Part shown: in pieces, positions 36,967 to 48,209 of the stretch
Numbering within the stretch: position 1 is the stretch's first letter
How the letters are laid out: every line of letters begins with the position of its first letter
DNA from: Bicyclus anynana
Taxonomy: Eukaryota > Arthropoda > Insecta > Lepidoptera > Nymphalidae
Direction of reading: 5' to 3'
Assembly: GCF_947172395.1 (NCBI RefSeq)
Contig: NC_069095.1
Location: 1,922,001 to 1,986,000 of the forward strand
DNA: 64,000 bases
Position numbers and translations under genes: made by a program
The notes under the pieces: generated by a model
The model's input: the letters and a program-made list of their open reading frames with translations, nothing else
Database searches by the model: none
Told to the model about the DNA's origin: nothing

Positions 36967-37860
36967 TTAATCAAAATTTTTATCATTATAATATGTAGTT
37001 TGAGGTCTGTTATTATAAGCAATAGTCCGCCTATTTAAAGGATTAGGGTTACTGGGCTTAAAAATCATTGCAATCAATATATAAAACCCACCAACAATCT
37101 TGCTCAAGAAATCTAAACATCCCAAAAGGAGTGGTGTTGATTTTGTAACCAAATTGGACATTTCTCTTACTAGAGCTAAAACAAAGTTACCGAGGAATTG
37201 GACAAAGGCATTGCTACCTGTAAACACAGCTATGATAAAAACAAAAATGAATGTTACACCATCTTTTAAGCCGTCCAGCGTGAAGATACTTTTTGTACTG
37301 GAAATTACTACCTTTGCAGTGTCATTGAGGGTAGACTCAATGGTTGGCTTTTCAGCACGACCTAAGACTATTGGTTCGACTTCCATGAAGGCATCAGTGA
37401 TGTGCCTTAAACATTTTAATTGGATAATGACTTCAAAGTCACGGAATTTAACACTTTTGATTTGAAACCAAAACACTCCAAATGGTTGGTTCTCTATTTC
37501 TGTCCATAAACAAATCCCCGAGGAATGTCCCGCTGCTTCGGAGTCCGTAATGCCAATCCAGTGTGTGCCAGAGAATACACTTCTTAGCTTAGACTGTGCG
37601 TCTAGCAAATCCCTCTTCAAATCCGTTTCCGCTGGGCTGAGTTTAACGATGTCCCGGTAACCAATCCGCTGATCAGCGAGTAACCTTTCAAGGTAACGTC
37701 CCAAGAAAATACGAGTTTTTAACAAACTTTTTACATATTCTTTTACTTTCAACATGTCAGCGTTTTCCACAATCTTTAATTGACTCGCCTGAGAACTAGT
37801 CGTTGTCGTGGAGTTAAACGAACCGTAAGAGTCGTTCATTTTTGTATTATGAAATATCAA
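36967..37860 (-). CDS. Intronless gene, unidentified two-pass membrane protein
   Basis: I do not recognise this 297-residue protein. The start is ATG at 37860, or more likely 37839 (MNDSYGSFNSTTTTSSQ). A Ser/Thr-rich start leads to a helical, charged region (LKTRIFLGRYLERLLADQR), then a mixed globular part with Trp-rich words (THWIGITDSEAAGHSSG; PFGVFWFQIKSVKFRDFEVI). Two hydrophobic segments follow: GVTFIFVFIIAVFTGSNAFV at about residues 205-235 and LSKIVGGFYILIAMIF near 255-270. A polar tail (TTYYNDKNFD) ends it. There is no signal peptide. A long frame in one exon with no defects suggests a live gene; an old retrocopy under selection is possible. Neither strand neighbour helps with function. 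Confidence 0.75.
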   Translation of the reverse strand: MIFHNTKMNDSYGSFNSTTTTSSQASQLKIVENADMLKVKEYVKSLLKTRIFLGRYLERLLADQRIGYRDIVKLSPAETDLKRDLLDAQSKLRSVFSGTHWIGITDSEAAGHSSGICLWTEIENQPFGVFWFQIKSVKFRDFEVIIQLKCLRHITDAFMEVEPIVLGRAEKPTIESTLNDTAKVVISSTKSIFTLDGLKDGVTFIFVFIIAVFTGSNAFVQFLGNFVLALVREMSNLVTKSTPLLLGCLDFLSKIVGGFYILIAMIFKPSNPNPLNRRTIAYNNRPQTTYYNDKNFD

Positions 37861-38339
37861 AGAATGATACTGTTAATGAAATGTTTAGAGTAAAAATAAA
37901 CACCACAAAACAAACAGCACCCACCAACACCACAGATTAGTTAGTTACTACCACAGACCACAAATGAAGCAGACCTCTGACTCAGAACAAAGCTTTGTGC
38001 TGGTTAGAAATTTTGTATGTGTGTATAAAAATGTCATTCATAAATTTCTCGGACCTCTCTTTTACACTTGGGAAAAAATTAAATGTGGGGGGAAAGTCCT
38101 ATCTCTTTCTAATTCAACACATGCATATAAATCGTAGTAAAATTAGGGATGTGCAAAAATCGTAATTAGAGAAATTAGTGCTGAACACACACACTTGTTG
38201 AAGATTTTTTAATGTACCGATTTTAGAAATTTCCGGTTTTCTCTTACACTACTAGTGCACCTAAATTTATATTTACTTATTAGATTTTAAGGAAAAGAAA
38301 AGCCTTTAATATATTTAAATCTATTTATTTTTTTATTGT

Positions 38340-38425
38340 CTATTAATTGTGTAGTGACTCTACCACCGGTTCGGAAGGCAGAAGAGCCGGCAAGAAACTC
38401 AGTGGTTGCTCTTTAAAAAAAAGCA
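38340..38425 (+). mobile_element. LINE 3'-end fragment
   Basis: CTACCACCGGTTCGGAAGGC, AGAGCCGGCAAGAAACTCAG and GTGGTTGCTCTTT form a phrase seen at the 3' end of a widespread LINE family in Lepidoptera. Only this end is present. Confidence 0.5.
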
Positions 38426-40141
38426 TTATTTACAATTGTAATTATCATTCACAATCCCCAAAATTACAAATATTGTGTACATACAAATTTTAGGCTGGTG
38501 GAAAATCAATTACATATTGTTTTTCTATAACATTATGAGGATTCAATAAACAAATAAATTTGAGATAGAACAGTGTAACAGAATCAACATAATATTCTTA
38601 GTTCTTTACTATTTTTTTTTTTACTTGACCTTGTAAATTATTAATTATAAATCATTTTAACTTAAGTATAATAGTATAATAGGCAACCTCTTTATAATGT
38701 GTCTCTGTAAATATTATTTATCATCACTAAAAACATATGAGGGTATATATTTCTAATGCCGGATCAGAGACTATTATAATAAAAATAAGTAAGTGTAAGT
38801 AAGGTTACCTAAAAACCTAATTAAAATTATGTAATTTATTGTCATACAAAACAAAGATTGTGAGTTTTGCAAAATTATAGTTTTAAAAACAATAAAAACA
38901 CAAAGCACGTACAATACTGTGAAATCCCACATTGTTTCAGTATTAAACATTTTTTTTACAAATTTAGCAATTTTTTTACAATATACATTAGAATGTAATA
39001 CAAAGGGCAAGATTTCTAATTAAAAGTACAACAAGGACAGGATATCACAGGAGGCACAGATTTGTTAGGACTTATACTTAATTATTTGTATATTACTAGC
39101 AGACTTGACCATGGTTTTACCGGAATAGTAGTTTTGATTATAATGGGTGCTTGGCTGTATTTCCTATAACTCTGGGGTTACTCTTTAACGAAAATTAATA
39201 CATAATAATAAATTTATATAATGACGTACATTAATACATATTTATAATTATGACGTAGCCAAGTTTTACGTATTTTAATGTTTGAAGACATAAAAAGATT
39301 TTATTTATTAGTTAAAAAAAATATTAGTTATGCAGTTCGGTTCCTTTATGTGGACTCGTCGACACCTTGAAGTTATGGGAAATACTCCCAAGCACCCTGT
39401 ATATGTTACAGATGTAGCTTTCTAGTAAAAAGTGGATTTCTAAAATCAGTAGTGTAAGTTTTTGAGTTAACTCTTAACAAACAAAAATCTATAATAATAG
39501 TCTATCAAAAAAATAAATATAATAATAGAATACCTACCTAACCCTACCTAATAACTTACTCTTACAAAAGTAATAGTTTGAAAGAATTGAAAATGGAAAT
39601 TTGAAAGACTGATAAATAGCATGAAAAATAATCTTTAATTTAAATTCCAAGTTAAGAAAATATGAATATAAACATACAGTATGAAAAAATTACTGACTTT
39701 GGTGGTGTGTAGATCTATAGCTAGCACCTTAACTTACTTTATTTTTAAGCATATCTTCCATTTCCTTTCCTTTCTTTCTAGTATCTACATTGTGCATCTT
39801 CCTATTAAAATTAATACACCATTGTCTGACTTGCATTCTAATGACAAACAACCAAAAAGCGCTAAAAAAATCCAATTTATGCTTGTCACAAGATAAGAAA
39901 GAAGTATCGAGCCGACTTTTAAATACGTTAATTAAATCTGTGTAAATGTAAACGTTACAAATTTTTGGCTATATTTCTTCAATTAAATAAATACATTGTC
40001 ATACAAGACTCAAAAGATTACGAGACGGATGATAAAAAATTCTGGTACTTGCATTATATTCTCTGGATTCAATTAAAGAGTGAAATGGTTCATTTATATC
40101 AGACAATAGTGCATTTTTACAACTTTGGCAGTCTGCACTAT
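38426..40141. other. AT-rich intergenic DNA
   Basis: No supported gene. Short open frames are dominated by Ile/Phe/Leu/Lys codons expected in AT-rich DNA. It may include the 3' flank of the P-type transposase relic. Confidence 0.5.
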
Positions 40142-40959
40142 CTAGTTTTGAAAATAAATATCTGCAAATTGCACCTGCAAAAACACAGCTTGAATTTGAA
40201 AAACGTTTTCGGAAGGAATACAAGTATCTATGAAATCTAAATTTTGATGTTGAGATGTGTAATCAATACATTGAATATCTATTTTTGGTCTATTAATTAA
40301 ACTCCTGAGAGAACCAAGCATTTTATCTTTATCGCGAGAACAATTTGCATATATAGAACTATCAGATGTCATATCATTAATTAACAATGTCTTAAATGAC
40401 GAAATAAAATTGTGACAATCTGGGTGTGTATAAGAGCCACCATGACCTCTGATTTGTGAAAAAAAATCCAGGGGATCCTGGTTTAATTGCTGAAGACTCA
40501 AGAAGTTAACGCCTGAAATGTTTTTAAAATCTTTACGGTTTTTATATCGTGACAAAAGTTACGTAATGAAATTGGCCTCATTTTTCTTGAGTCTGTAGCA
40601 TCAAATTTCATTGATTGTAGTTTTTTCACTGCTTCATTCCAAAACTGAAAGTGATCTGATTCTAAACATAAAGCATTACGTAAACTGGTACTTTTATGAC
40701 CACCACCATTAAGGCTATCAAACAAATTGTTCATGAATAATATTATTTCTGCAGTGAAAAAGCCATTATCAATGTTAATAGGTGGGACACTATAATTATG
40801 GTCCATTCTAAATCGTTCGCATGTCTTCAAATACATCGATAGAGAGATGTAGACTGTGTTGCTGAATACTTCTGCATGGTTGACCTGTAATGTAAAATGA
40901 AATTTGGTTAAAAATTGAACATTTAACACTGTACAATAGTATGAATAACATAATAGTTA

Positions 40960-41060
40960 TTGTCTCGTTGGTCCAGTGCTCAGCCCGTGCGGATCACGAG
41001 GTACTAGGTTCAAGTTCTGCCTCATTGCCAAACCAAAATCTTGGAATTACCTAAATGGCC
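40960..41060 (+). mobile_element. tRNA-like SINE head
   Basis: CTCGTTGGTCCAGTGCTCAG and AGGTTCAAGTTCTGCCTC look like boxes A and B of a tRNA-derived SINE different from families 1 and 2. No body could be followed. Confidence 0.45.
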
Positions 41061-41121
41061 AACATTAATAAAATCTTTTTAACAAAACGACTTCAAAATA
41101 ACAAAAAAAAACTTAAAAGCG

Positions 41122-41442
41122 AAAAATAACATAGTATGTGCTACCTTCAGATTACTTTGAAGGCGGTGGCAAGTGAGTGACATAATAATCAAAGCCGTTT
41201 CTTTGAAATCCTAAAACTTGATTGATATGATTTAATCGGCTTAAGTTACTGAATTACTGTGTTGGTACTTGCCTTCAAAATGATAACGTAAATGCTAATT
41301 TATATGGAATTGAAACAGTGCAGTAGTACCTATAGATGGCGCTGTTTCAATTCCTCATAAATTCGCATTTACGCTAACGCGACCGTCACAGTATCAAACT
41401 GCCACTAGTCCCTCTGAAGGTAGCACATACGATGTTATTTTT
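41122..41442. mobile_element. MITE with nested hairpin
   Basis: The ends AAAAATAACATAGTATGTGC and TAGCACATACGATGTTATTT are inverted and extend into CTACCTTCAG/CTGAAGGTAG. A second inverted pair lies inside (CGTAAATGCTAATTTATATG; inverse of ATAAATTCGCATTTACG). No coding capacity. Confidence 0.75.
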
Positions 41443-42889
41443 CCCTTTTTATTTTTAGTCGGTTAAAGTTTTTTGTTACAAAGATTTTATTTTTCTGTCT
41501 TTAGTGTGTCTTAGCATAGTGAACGAAAGCGCCACAGTACGGGAAAATTCGTTATTTTCATTTCAACACAAAATTACTGAACCGATTGTCATAAAAATTT
41601 AATGGAACCAATCTGGAACTATAATCTTTTAACAAAAAAAGAATTTTTAAAATTGGTTAAGAAAAAACAAGTGTCGAATTGAGAACCTCCTCCTTTTTTT
41701 TAAGTTGCTTAAAAAGCCGTTAATTTGCATTTTTTTGTTCTAATAATACTTTTATATTGAATCTTCGGTAAAATAATACATAAGGTTATACATTTTTAAA
41801 TATATATTCATCACGCGAAGACGCGTGATTCGTGTTTTTAACGTATTGCCACATTACTATTAGTAAAAAATAAACTTTAATAAAGTATTTTTCACTACTC
41901 TTGCTCAAAAACACTGTCATATTACCACTCCACAGCGGGGCTAAACAAGCATATTAGCCTCTAGAGGCTAAAGTAATTTTGTTTTTTTAATTCTTGTCTG
42001 TTACGAGTACTAGCTAAGTACTAGCCTACTATAAAACGGAGGAGGTTTTATTCGAAAATAGAATCATTATAGGATAGGCCCCGATTGTTATGAAAAATAA
42101 ATAAAAAACTTTAAATTGGAATAAAATGCACCGTTCTTGTCTGTGGAATGCGTTTATTTTTTATTTCATTTTTATTGAGTTGCGAATATAGCGAGATTTG
42201 AAGACATGGGACATCCTTTACGGTGTAATACCTTTGCCTTTTTCTCATGTGAAAAAAATAAAATTAAAAAGCGGGAATTTAAAAAACAATTGGCGTGAAT
42301 AATACACACTTGATTTTTTACAGAAATTCATTGTAAATTTGTGACCGTAACTTACATATTTTTCAACAATAATTGTTATTGTTGTTTTCATCTAGTGAGA
42401 ATGGTGATCTTAATTTGGAGATGGATGAAATCTTCAATCTGTTACCATCAAAGTCGAAACGCATTTACTTAAATACTTTCCTACGATACCTACGAAAAAT
42501 TTAATAAGTGGAGAAAACAACAACGAATGAATTCACTTACGAAAGGAGTTTTTTAAACTATTATCTCCCACGTTTACCTCACATACTCATTATTCATCTT
42601 CACAGTAGTCGGAAATTATGTTACCGGGTAAAAGCATTGTCCTTAATATCCAAAATTGTAGACTTTGTACATTTAATTTTCAATTAAAATAAATCATTGA
42701 ACATGTACTAAACTATTTTATTTTCTCGCAATCGTAGTGAAAAGCAGAGTGTAACACATGGGGCTAAACCCATTATAAACTCGGTTTCTATTTAGGCGGC
42801 CCTCGCCTTACGTCTCGGGCCCTAAAAATACCTCGTATATAATGGGTCTTTTTAGCCCCTTGTATAACAATCTACTATTTTAGAAGACT

Positions 42890-43130
42890 AGCGGATGGCC
42901 GCGACTTCGTCCGCCCTTAAACCTCTTCTTACGAAAACGGGAGTAACTTCTCCCGTTTTCCCTACATACGTTTACCCTTCACTACTCTGCTCCTATTGAT
43001 CGTAGTGTGATGAAAAGTATACTATATCCAGGAGTATGAAGAATAATTGTACCAAGTTTCGTTAAAATCCGTTGAGCAGTTTGTGTTCCTATAACGAACA
43101 TACACACAGACAGACAGACAGACCGACATT
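42890..43130 (+). mobile_element. Interspersed repeat, LINE-like 3' region
   Basis: It starts CTAGCGGATGGCCGCGACTT and passes CAAGTTTCGTTAAAATCCG to an ACAGACAGACAGAC tail. This is the usual order in a family of arthropod repeats. An inverted end of the same sort (GTTGCGGGTGTCCGCTAGTA) is at 46110-46130. Confidence 0.5.
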
Positions 43131-43439
43131 TCATGTTTTATTGTGACCAGAACGCGTTGTGAGCTATTTTTCCGCTCCGGTCCCGCTTTTGCTTTGAGCT
43201 ATTCGGTGCGCGGCTGGATTTTGCGCTTTTTATGTGCTTGCCGAAGGCCGGGGTATAATTAGGCGCGTGGACCAAGGCAGCGCGTTTTATGTGCTTGGGT
43301 GAAATGCCTAGCCAAATCAAAAATCAAAATCTACTTCACTATAAGAAAGTTCTGCGTAGTTTTACTTTACAATTAATGGGTATACACTCAATCATCCCCT
43401 GTTTTCCTAACCATAGAGTTGGATTTTTTTCCAAATTTA

Positions 43440-43500
43440 TCATCATCATATCAGCCGATGGACGACCACTGTAGGACATAGGCCTTTTGTAGGGACTTCC
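43440..43500 (+). mobile_element. Short LINE/SINE 3' fragment
   Basis: CAGCCGATGGACGACCACTG then AGGACATAGGCCTTTTG. Same phrase as 17205-17268, here slightly closer to the usual form. Confidence 0.45.
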
Positions 43501-43799
43501 AAACATCACAATCCTGAGCAGTCCGTTTTGATAATTTTGTTTTGTTAGAAAGGAAATATAATGAAAAAAAATATATTTCGAATTAGGTCCCATATAAATT
43601 TCAAATACGAAAAAAAATCTAACCCTAATTGAATGTATACCTACCCATTAATTGTAAAGTAAACCCACGAATAACTTTTTATATTATAGTCAGATTTTAA
43701 TAATTTTTCTTTTATAAGATATGACTTCAAAATTAGTCTCATATTAGTTTAAAAAAAAAATTACTACCCTAAGGGTGAGAAAATAGGGGTGATATATTC

Positions 43800-44650
43800 A
43801 TCATTAGCCGACGTCTCGCAGGTTCACCCGCGTAATTCTCTTTTCCGTGGGAATATGAAGCCTGTAAAACTAACAAATAATGGAACTTTCTAGTATGTTA
43901 AAATAATTTTCATAATCGGTGTAGTAGATCAAGCGATTACCCCCTACAATACCCAAAACTTTACCTTTTTATAGTATTTTAGTAGAGGCCCCGCGGTTTC
44001 AGTCATGTAATGCCCGTTTCCTTAAGAGTATGAGGAGAATATATAGTTTAAGGCACTCACAGATAACGTGGCTTTCTAGTGGTATAAAAATTTTTCAAAA
44101 TCGGTGCTGTACTCATTATAATATTTTAAAAGACGCCCCGCGGTTTTACTCGCGTAGTTCCCGTTTCCGAGAGAATATGTGGATAGAATAGCCTACGACA
44201 CTCGAAAATGACGTAGCTTTTTATTGGTAAAAAAAATATTCAAAATCGGTTTAGTAGATCCAGAGATAACCCCTTACAATTCCTCAAACATTTTTTAGCA
44301 GACGCTCTGCGGTTTTCTCCTCGGAGTATGGGGATAAAATATAGCTTATAATACTAATAAATAATGTAGTTTTCTATTATTAACAGAATATTTAAATTCA
44401 GTTCAGTAGATCCAGAGTCTACCCTCTTAAACCTCACAAATTTTACCTTTTTACAATATTAGTATAGACTAGCCCCGCGGTTTCACCCGCGTAATTCCCG
44501 TTCCCGTGAGAATACGGAGATAAATTATAGCATTTAACACTCACAAATAACGAGGCTTTATAGTGTTAAAAGAATTTTGAATATCGGTTAAGTAGATCCA
44601 GAGATTAACCCTTACAATCCCACAAACTTTACCTGTATAATATTAGTATG
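43800..44650 (+). repeat. Degenerate tandem array, five units of about 165 bp, from a Helitron-like element
   Basis: Units begin near 43809, 43990, 44136, 44303 and 44471. Each starts with a form of GCCCCGCGGTTTCACCCGCG, then TTCCCGTTTCCG...GAATATG, then ATCGGT..AGTAGATC and CCTTACAATCC. The ends resemble the Helitron-like elements elsewhere in the window, but here the units are head to tail and 10-25% diverged by eye. Confidence 0.7.
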
Positions 44651-45289
44651 TTTAGAAAGTAAAGATTCACAGAGTATTTATTGATAACTCGTAGATTTTA
44701 ATTCTAATGCTGAGTAGATTCGACTTCAAAACTCTAACGTTCCCACGAAACTGAAAAATAACATTATAATATTTTCTACCTATGAATCACTTTGTTCGTT
44801 TTTTTCGTTTATGAAAAAACCACATGAATGACAAAAAGAATGTCTGAGACAAAAATCTTTACGATACGCCTTGAATTAATAGATCACAGGCTTGACACCG
44901 ACTTCAAAGTGATCAATAGGTAGAAATTATTATAATGTTATTTTTCCCTTTTTAGTTGCGTGGGTACGTTAAAGTTTTAAAGTCGGTTGTATTTAAAAAC
45001 AAATTATGTGTAGGTATCAAGGAAGGATAGTACATTAAGGCAAAAATAGGAATAGCGCAATAGATTATTTTCCTTTACACCCAATGCAGTATATCACATA
45101 AACGCTAAATACAATAGTTTGATTGTGAATTATATAACCATCTGATTAGATTGCAATAATGTACCAATGTAACCAAAATATGAACAGTATAGATGACAAT
45201 ATTATTATAATAATACGGTGGTGTTCTTTATGAAATTTTGAACTAAACTGCATTCAAAGTTCAATTTCACACATTTTGTGGCTTGATAC

Positions 45290-45576
45290 ATAACAGCTTA
45301 ACACCGTCCAAATAAAATGACGTACTTCAACATGTTTTCTGGTGAACTGACAATTTTAGTAGGTGTAGAAACACGAATATCAAGTTTGACACGCGACGTC
45401 GCGTTACCGGCCTCAGCGTAAAAGGCCGTTTCATAACAGCTTAACACCGTCCAAATAAAATGACTTACTTCAACATGTTTTCTGGTGAACTGACAATTTT
45501 AGTAGGTGTAGAAACACGAATATCAAGTTTGACACGCGACGTCGCGTTACCGGCCTCAGCGTAAAAGGCCGTTTCA
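45290..45576 (+). repeat. Direct tandem duplication, 143-bp unit, two copies
   Basis: The word ATAACAGCTTAACACCGTCC begins at 45290 and again at 45433. The copies are almost identical (GACGTACTTC against GACTTACTTC) through GGCCTCAGCGTAAAAGGCC. Confidence 0.9.
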
Positions 45577-48209
45577 CGCGACGTCGTGTGATGTGGCACT
45601 GAACTTGTTAAGAGAAATTTTAGTAGCAGGAGACACTTGGTGGTGTCAGACTCAGACCTGCGTGCCCCAGAGAGAAATCCTGGTCATTACCTAATGGTGA
45701 TGTTATTATATCTAATATAAATATTGTTATAAAATAAATAAATAAAAATAAAAAGAGATGACATGATTACACAACTTAAATTCCTAACAAAAGGTAGCTA
45801 CTGTAAATCGTTGAAGAGTTCCGTTAAGTGTCTTTCGTATTCCTAACCAGACCCCTAATGACAGTCACAACCCATCTAGGTGAAAACTCCTCATCAATAC
45901 AAATTAATCAAACCCAATCACAAAGTAGCTACTTAAAACTGTCGAGGAATTCCATTAACTGTCCTTAATCTTCATCATCATACAACAACATACTTACACA
46001 CTTACACACAAAATCTTCGTGAAGTTTGATGGTGTGATATAAAACATATGAAAATATACATAGAAGTGGCGAAAGGGTTGAAAGTGTGTTTCGATTTTCA
46101 CACGGACGAAGTTGCGGGTGTCCGCTAGTAATAATTATAATTAACTTGCTCTTAAATTAATGAAAATAAATTTGATTAATTACCATAGAACAATCAGATA
46201 TGGTAAATATATTTTATATAACATTTTATAAACAAACCATACATAATTTAAAATAAATAAGTTATAAAAAGACAAGTGTTATCTACCTTCATTTCTAATT
46301 TATTTGTTGGTAAACAGTACTCATTAAGAAAGGCTGTAGTATAACAAATGAATTGACTAAAAATGGCTATGTAGTTAGTCTGTATCTGTACACCATAGAA
46401 GGTGCGAGAGGATCACCATGAATCCATGGAATGCTAAAATATTTGTCTCATACTTGTGCATTATATGAATATCTCTGTGAGCTTTGTTCAAATTTTTTTT
46501 GGCGCACCTACTAACAGTAAACCTCCGAAACCTCTGCATATTAAATTTCATTTAAATTGTTGGAACTTTTTCAGAGATTCAGCTTGTATATACACAAGGA
46601 ATGCTTGTTTAAAGGTATTAAAAAGGGATTAAAACAACTTGCCTTCATCTTGTCATAAGAAGTTGGTCTAATGTGTTTATCCGTCAGGGTTGTGGTTCTT
46701 GCACGTCCGGCTTCACCATCTGTAGCATAGAGCTCCTCAATGATGGACCACTGTGCACGTTGATTACCAATAAGTAGGTCTTTTTTCTGAAAATTGTTTC
46801 GAAAACATTTTAATAAATGTGTTACTTTCTTTTTCTTTCTTTTCTTCCTGGGCCTTATCCGCACTTGGCCACTAAGGTTTGGCCGTTGTACGTACGGTGG
46901 TACATCATACATGTGATATATTTTATTATTATTATATATATAATAAAAGACATTATCAGGATCATTACTATTATTACGGTTAATTAGTAAATCTCAGATA
47001 TTAATGAATTTATTGCTGCAACATTAGCAGACCCTTGATCTGAGACAGTACATCTCACTCCATATCCTGATTTAAATATGGCATCAAGAAGTTCTTTAAG
47101 AATATTTTTTAAATTTAAAGTTTTAATTCCATCTCGGACAAAATAAAAAGCTAAAGGTAGTTTCCAAGAATAAAATATCCCACACAGCATAAAAACTAAA
47201 ACTTAATCAGCAACATTATTTGTTCTGACACCACCTCCTATATCCTCAAAACCTTGAATAACACCTGTATGAAAGTATAACATTTTGGACTAATTTTAGA
47301 TAAGGAAAGTGCAAAAATTTTTTCATCATTGGTAGATATATCTAGCACCTCTGAATTTAACACCAGATAATCTTAATTGTGAGTCTACTAATACCTTTTC
47401 AAAATGACTTAACAGGGATACTTTGATACAAAAAGTTTTAATTTAGTTAAAGATTGATATTTAGCCTTTAATCTGTTAAGTTGAGTTTTATTTTTTAGTT
47501 GTTTCTTTAATGATTATTATTAGCTTGACGTGAATTTTTCTTACGAAGAGTTTCAAACTTATCTTCCGGAACTCTATGAACAAAATCTAGCTTTCTACAT
47601 GACTTGAGTCTGTTATATGACCTAACGTGCACTGGTATGTTTTCTAAAGCAGACTCACAATTAGCAGGTATGGAATCAGCTTGACTCGCAGTTGAAGTCT
47701 GTAAAGTAGACTCAACATCAGTTTGTAAATTGGAATTTTCAATAACATTGACCGGAGACAATATTGAAAACTGTTCTTTACCACTGTCAGACTGACTCTC
47801 TGAAATTTAATGGGTTTGAAGATGTCTGTCTGTATGTAATGTAAAAGTAGATGGAATATGGTCAACTATTGTACAGGAATTCATTACAATGAATGGAAAA
47901 AAAACTAGAAATTTTGAAATTACAGATGGTGGTGAAATAGTATTTGGATCAGATTGAAGGGGTTGATTAGGAGTAGATAGTGTAATTTCTAAATTTAAAG
48001 TAGGAATAGCATCCTTTGTCAATCTATAATAATTACATACCTGGGTAGAAAGTGGTTTTCACAAATTTTAACGTTTTCTAACTGCCTACGAGTATATTTC
48101 CGTAATATTGGACAATTGATGAACCATGCCTCCCATCTAGTGTTATCACTATCAGTAAAAGGTACAGCACGTAATTTGATCGCGTTTTACACTTGGGAAT
48201 AACACATTT

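Larger units (their letters stand above)
40885..46642 (-). other. 5.8-kb intron of the transposase relic, GC-AG type, filled with repeats
   Basis: The donor after ...KMK is GCAAGT (minus strand, 46642 downward) and the acceptor is TTACAG ending at 40885; the reading frame continues (DKMK-VNHAEVFSN). The intron holds a SINE-like head, a MITE, a RTE-like 3' end, a tandem array and a 143-bp duplication, listed separately. No other gene is supported. Confidence 0.6.
40142..48206 (-). pseudogene. P-element/THAP9-type transposase relic
   Basis: Pieces in order: a THAP-like exon (48041-48206) with CVIPKCKT, then after a frameshift RAVPFTDSDNTRWEAWF and the closing CENHF; a low-complexity linker (47507-47761 and nearby); a catalytic part (about 47290-46984) with GFEDIGGGVRTNNVAD, IFYSWKLPLAFYF and VSDQGSANVAAINS; a part (46912-46643) with LLIGNQRAQWSIIEELYATD and TLTDKHIRP; then after a 5.8-kb intron VNHAEVFSNTVYISLSMYL (40884-40498) and DFFSQIRGHGGS (40555-40142). 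These match P transposase and THAP9 in order. It is dead: a frameshift in the THAP domain near 48180, a TAA at 47203-47205 and a frame change near 40540-40555. Terminal repeats were not found. Confidence 0.85.

Noticed and set aside
43138..43593. Short frames on both strands
   Set aside because: They lie in repeat fragments within the transposase intron; no domain.
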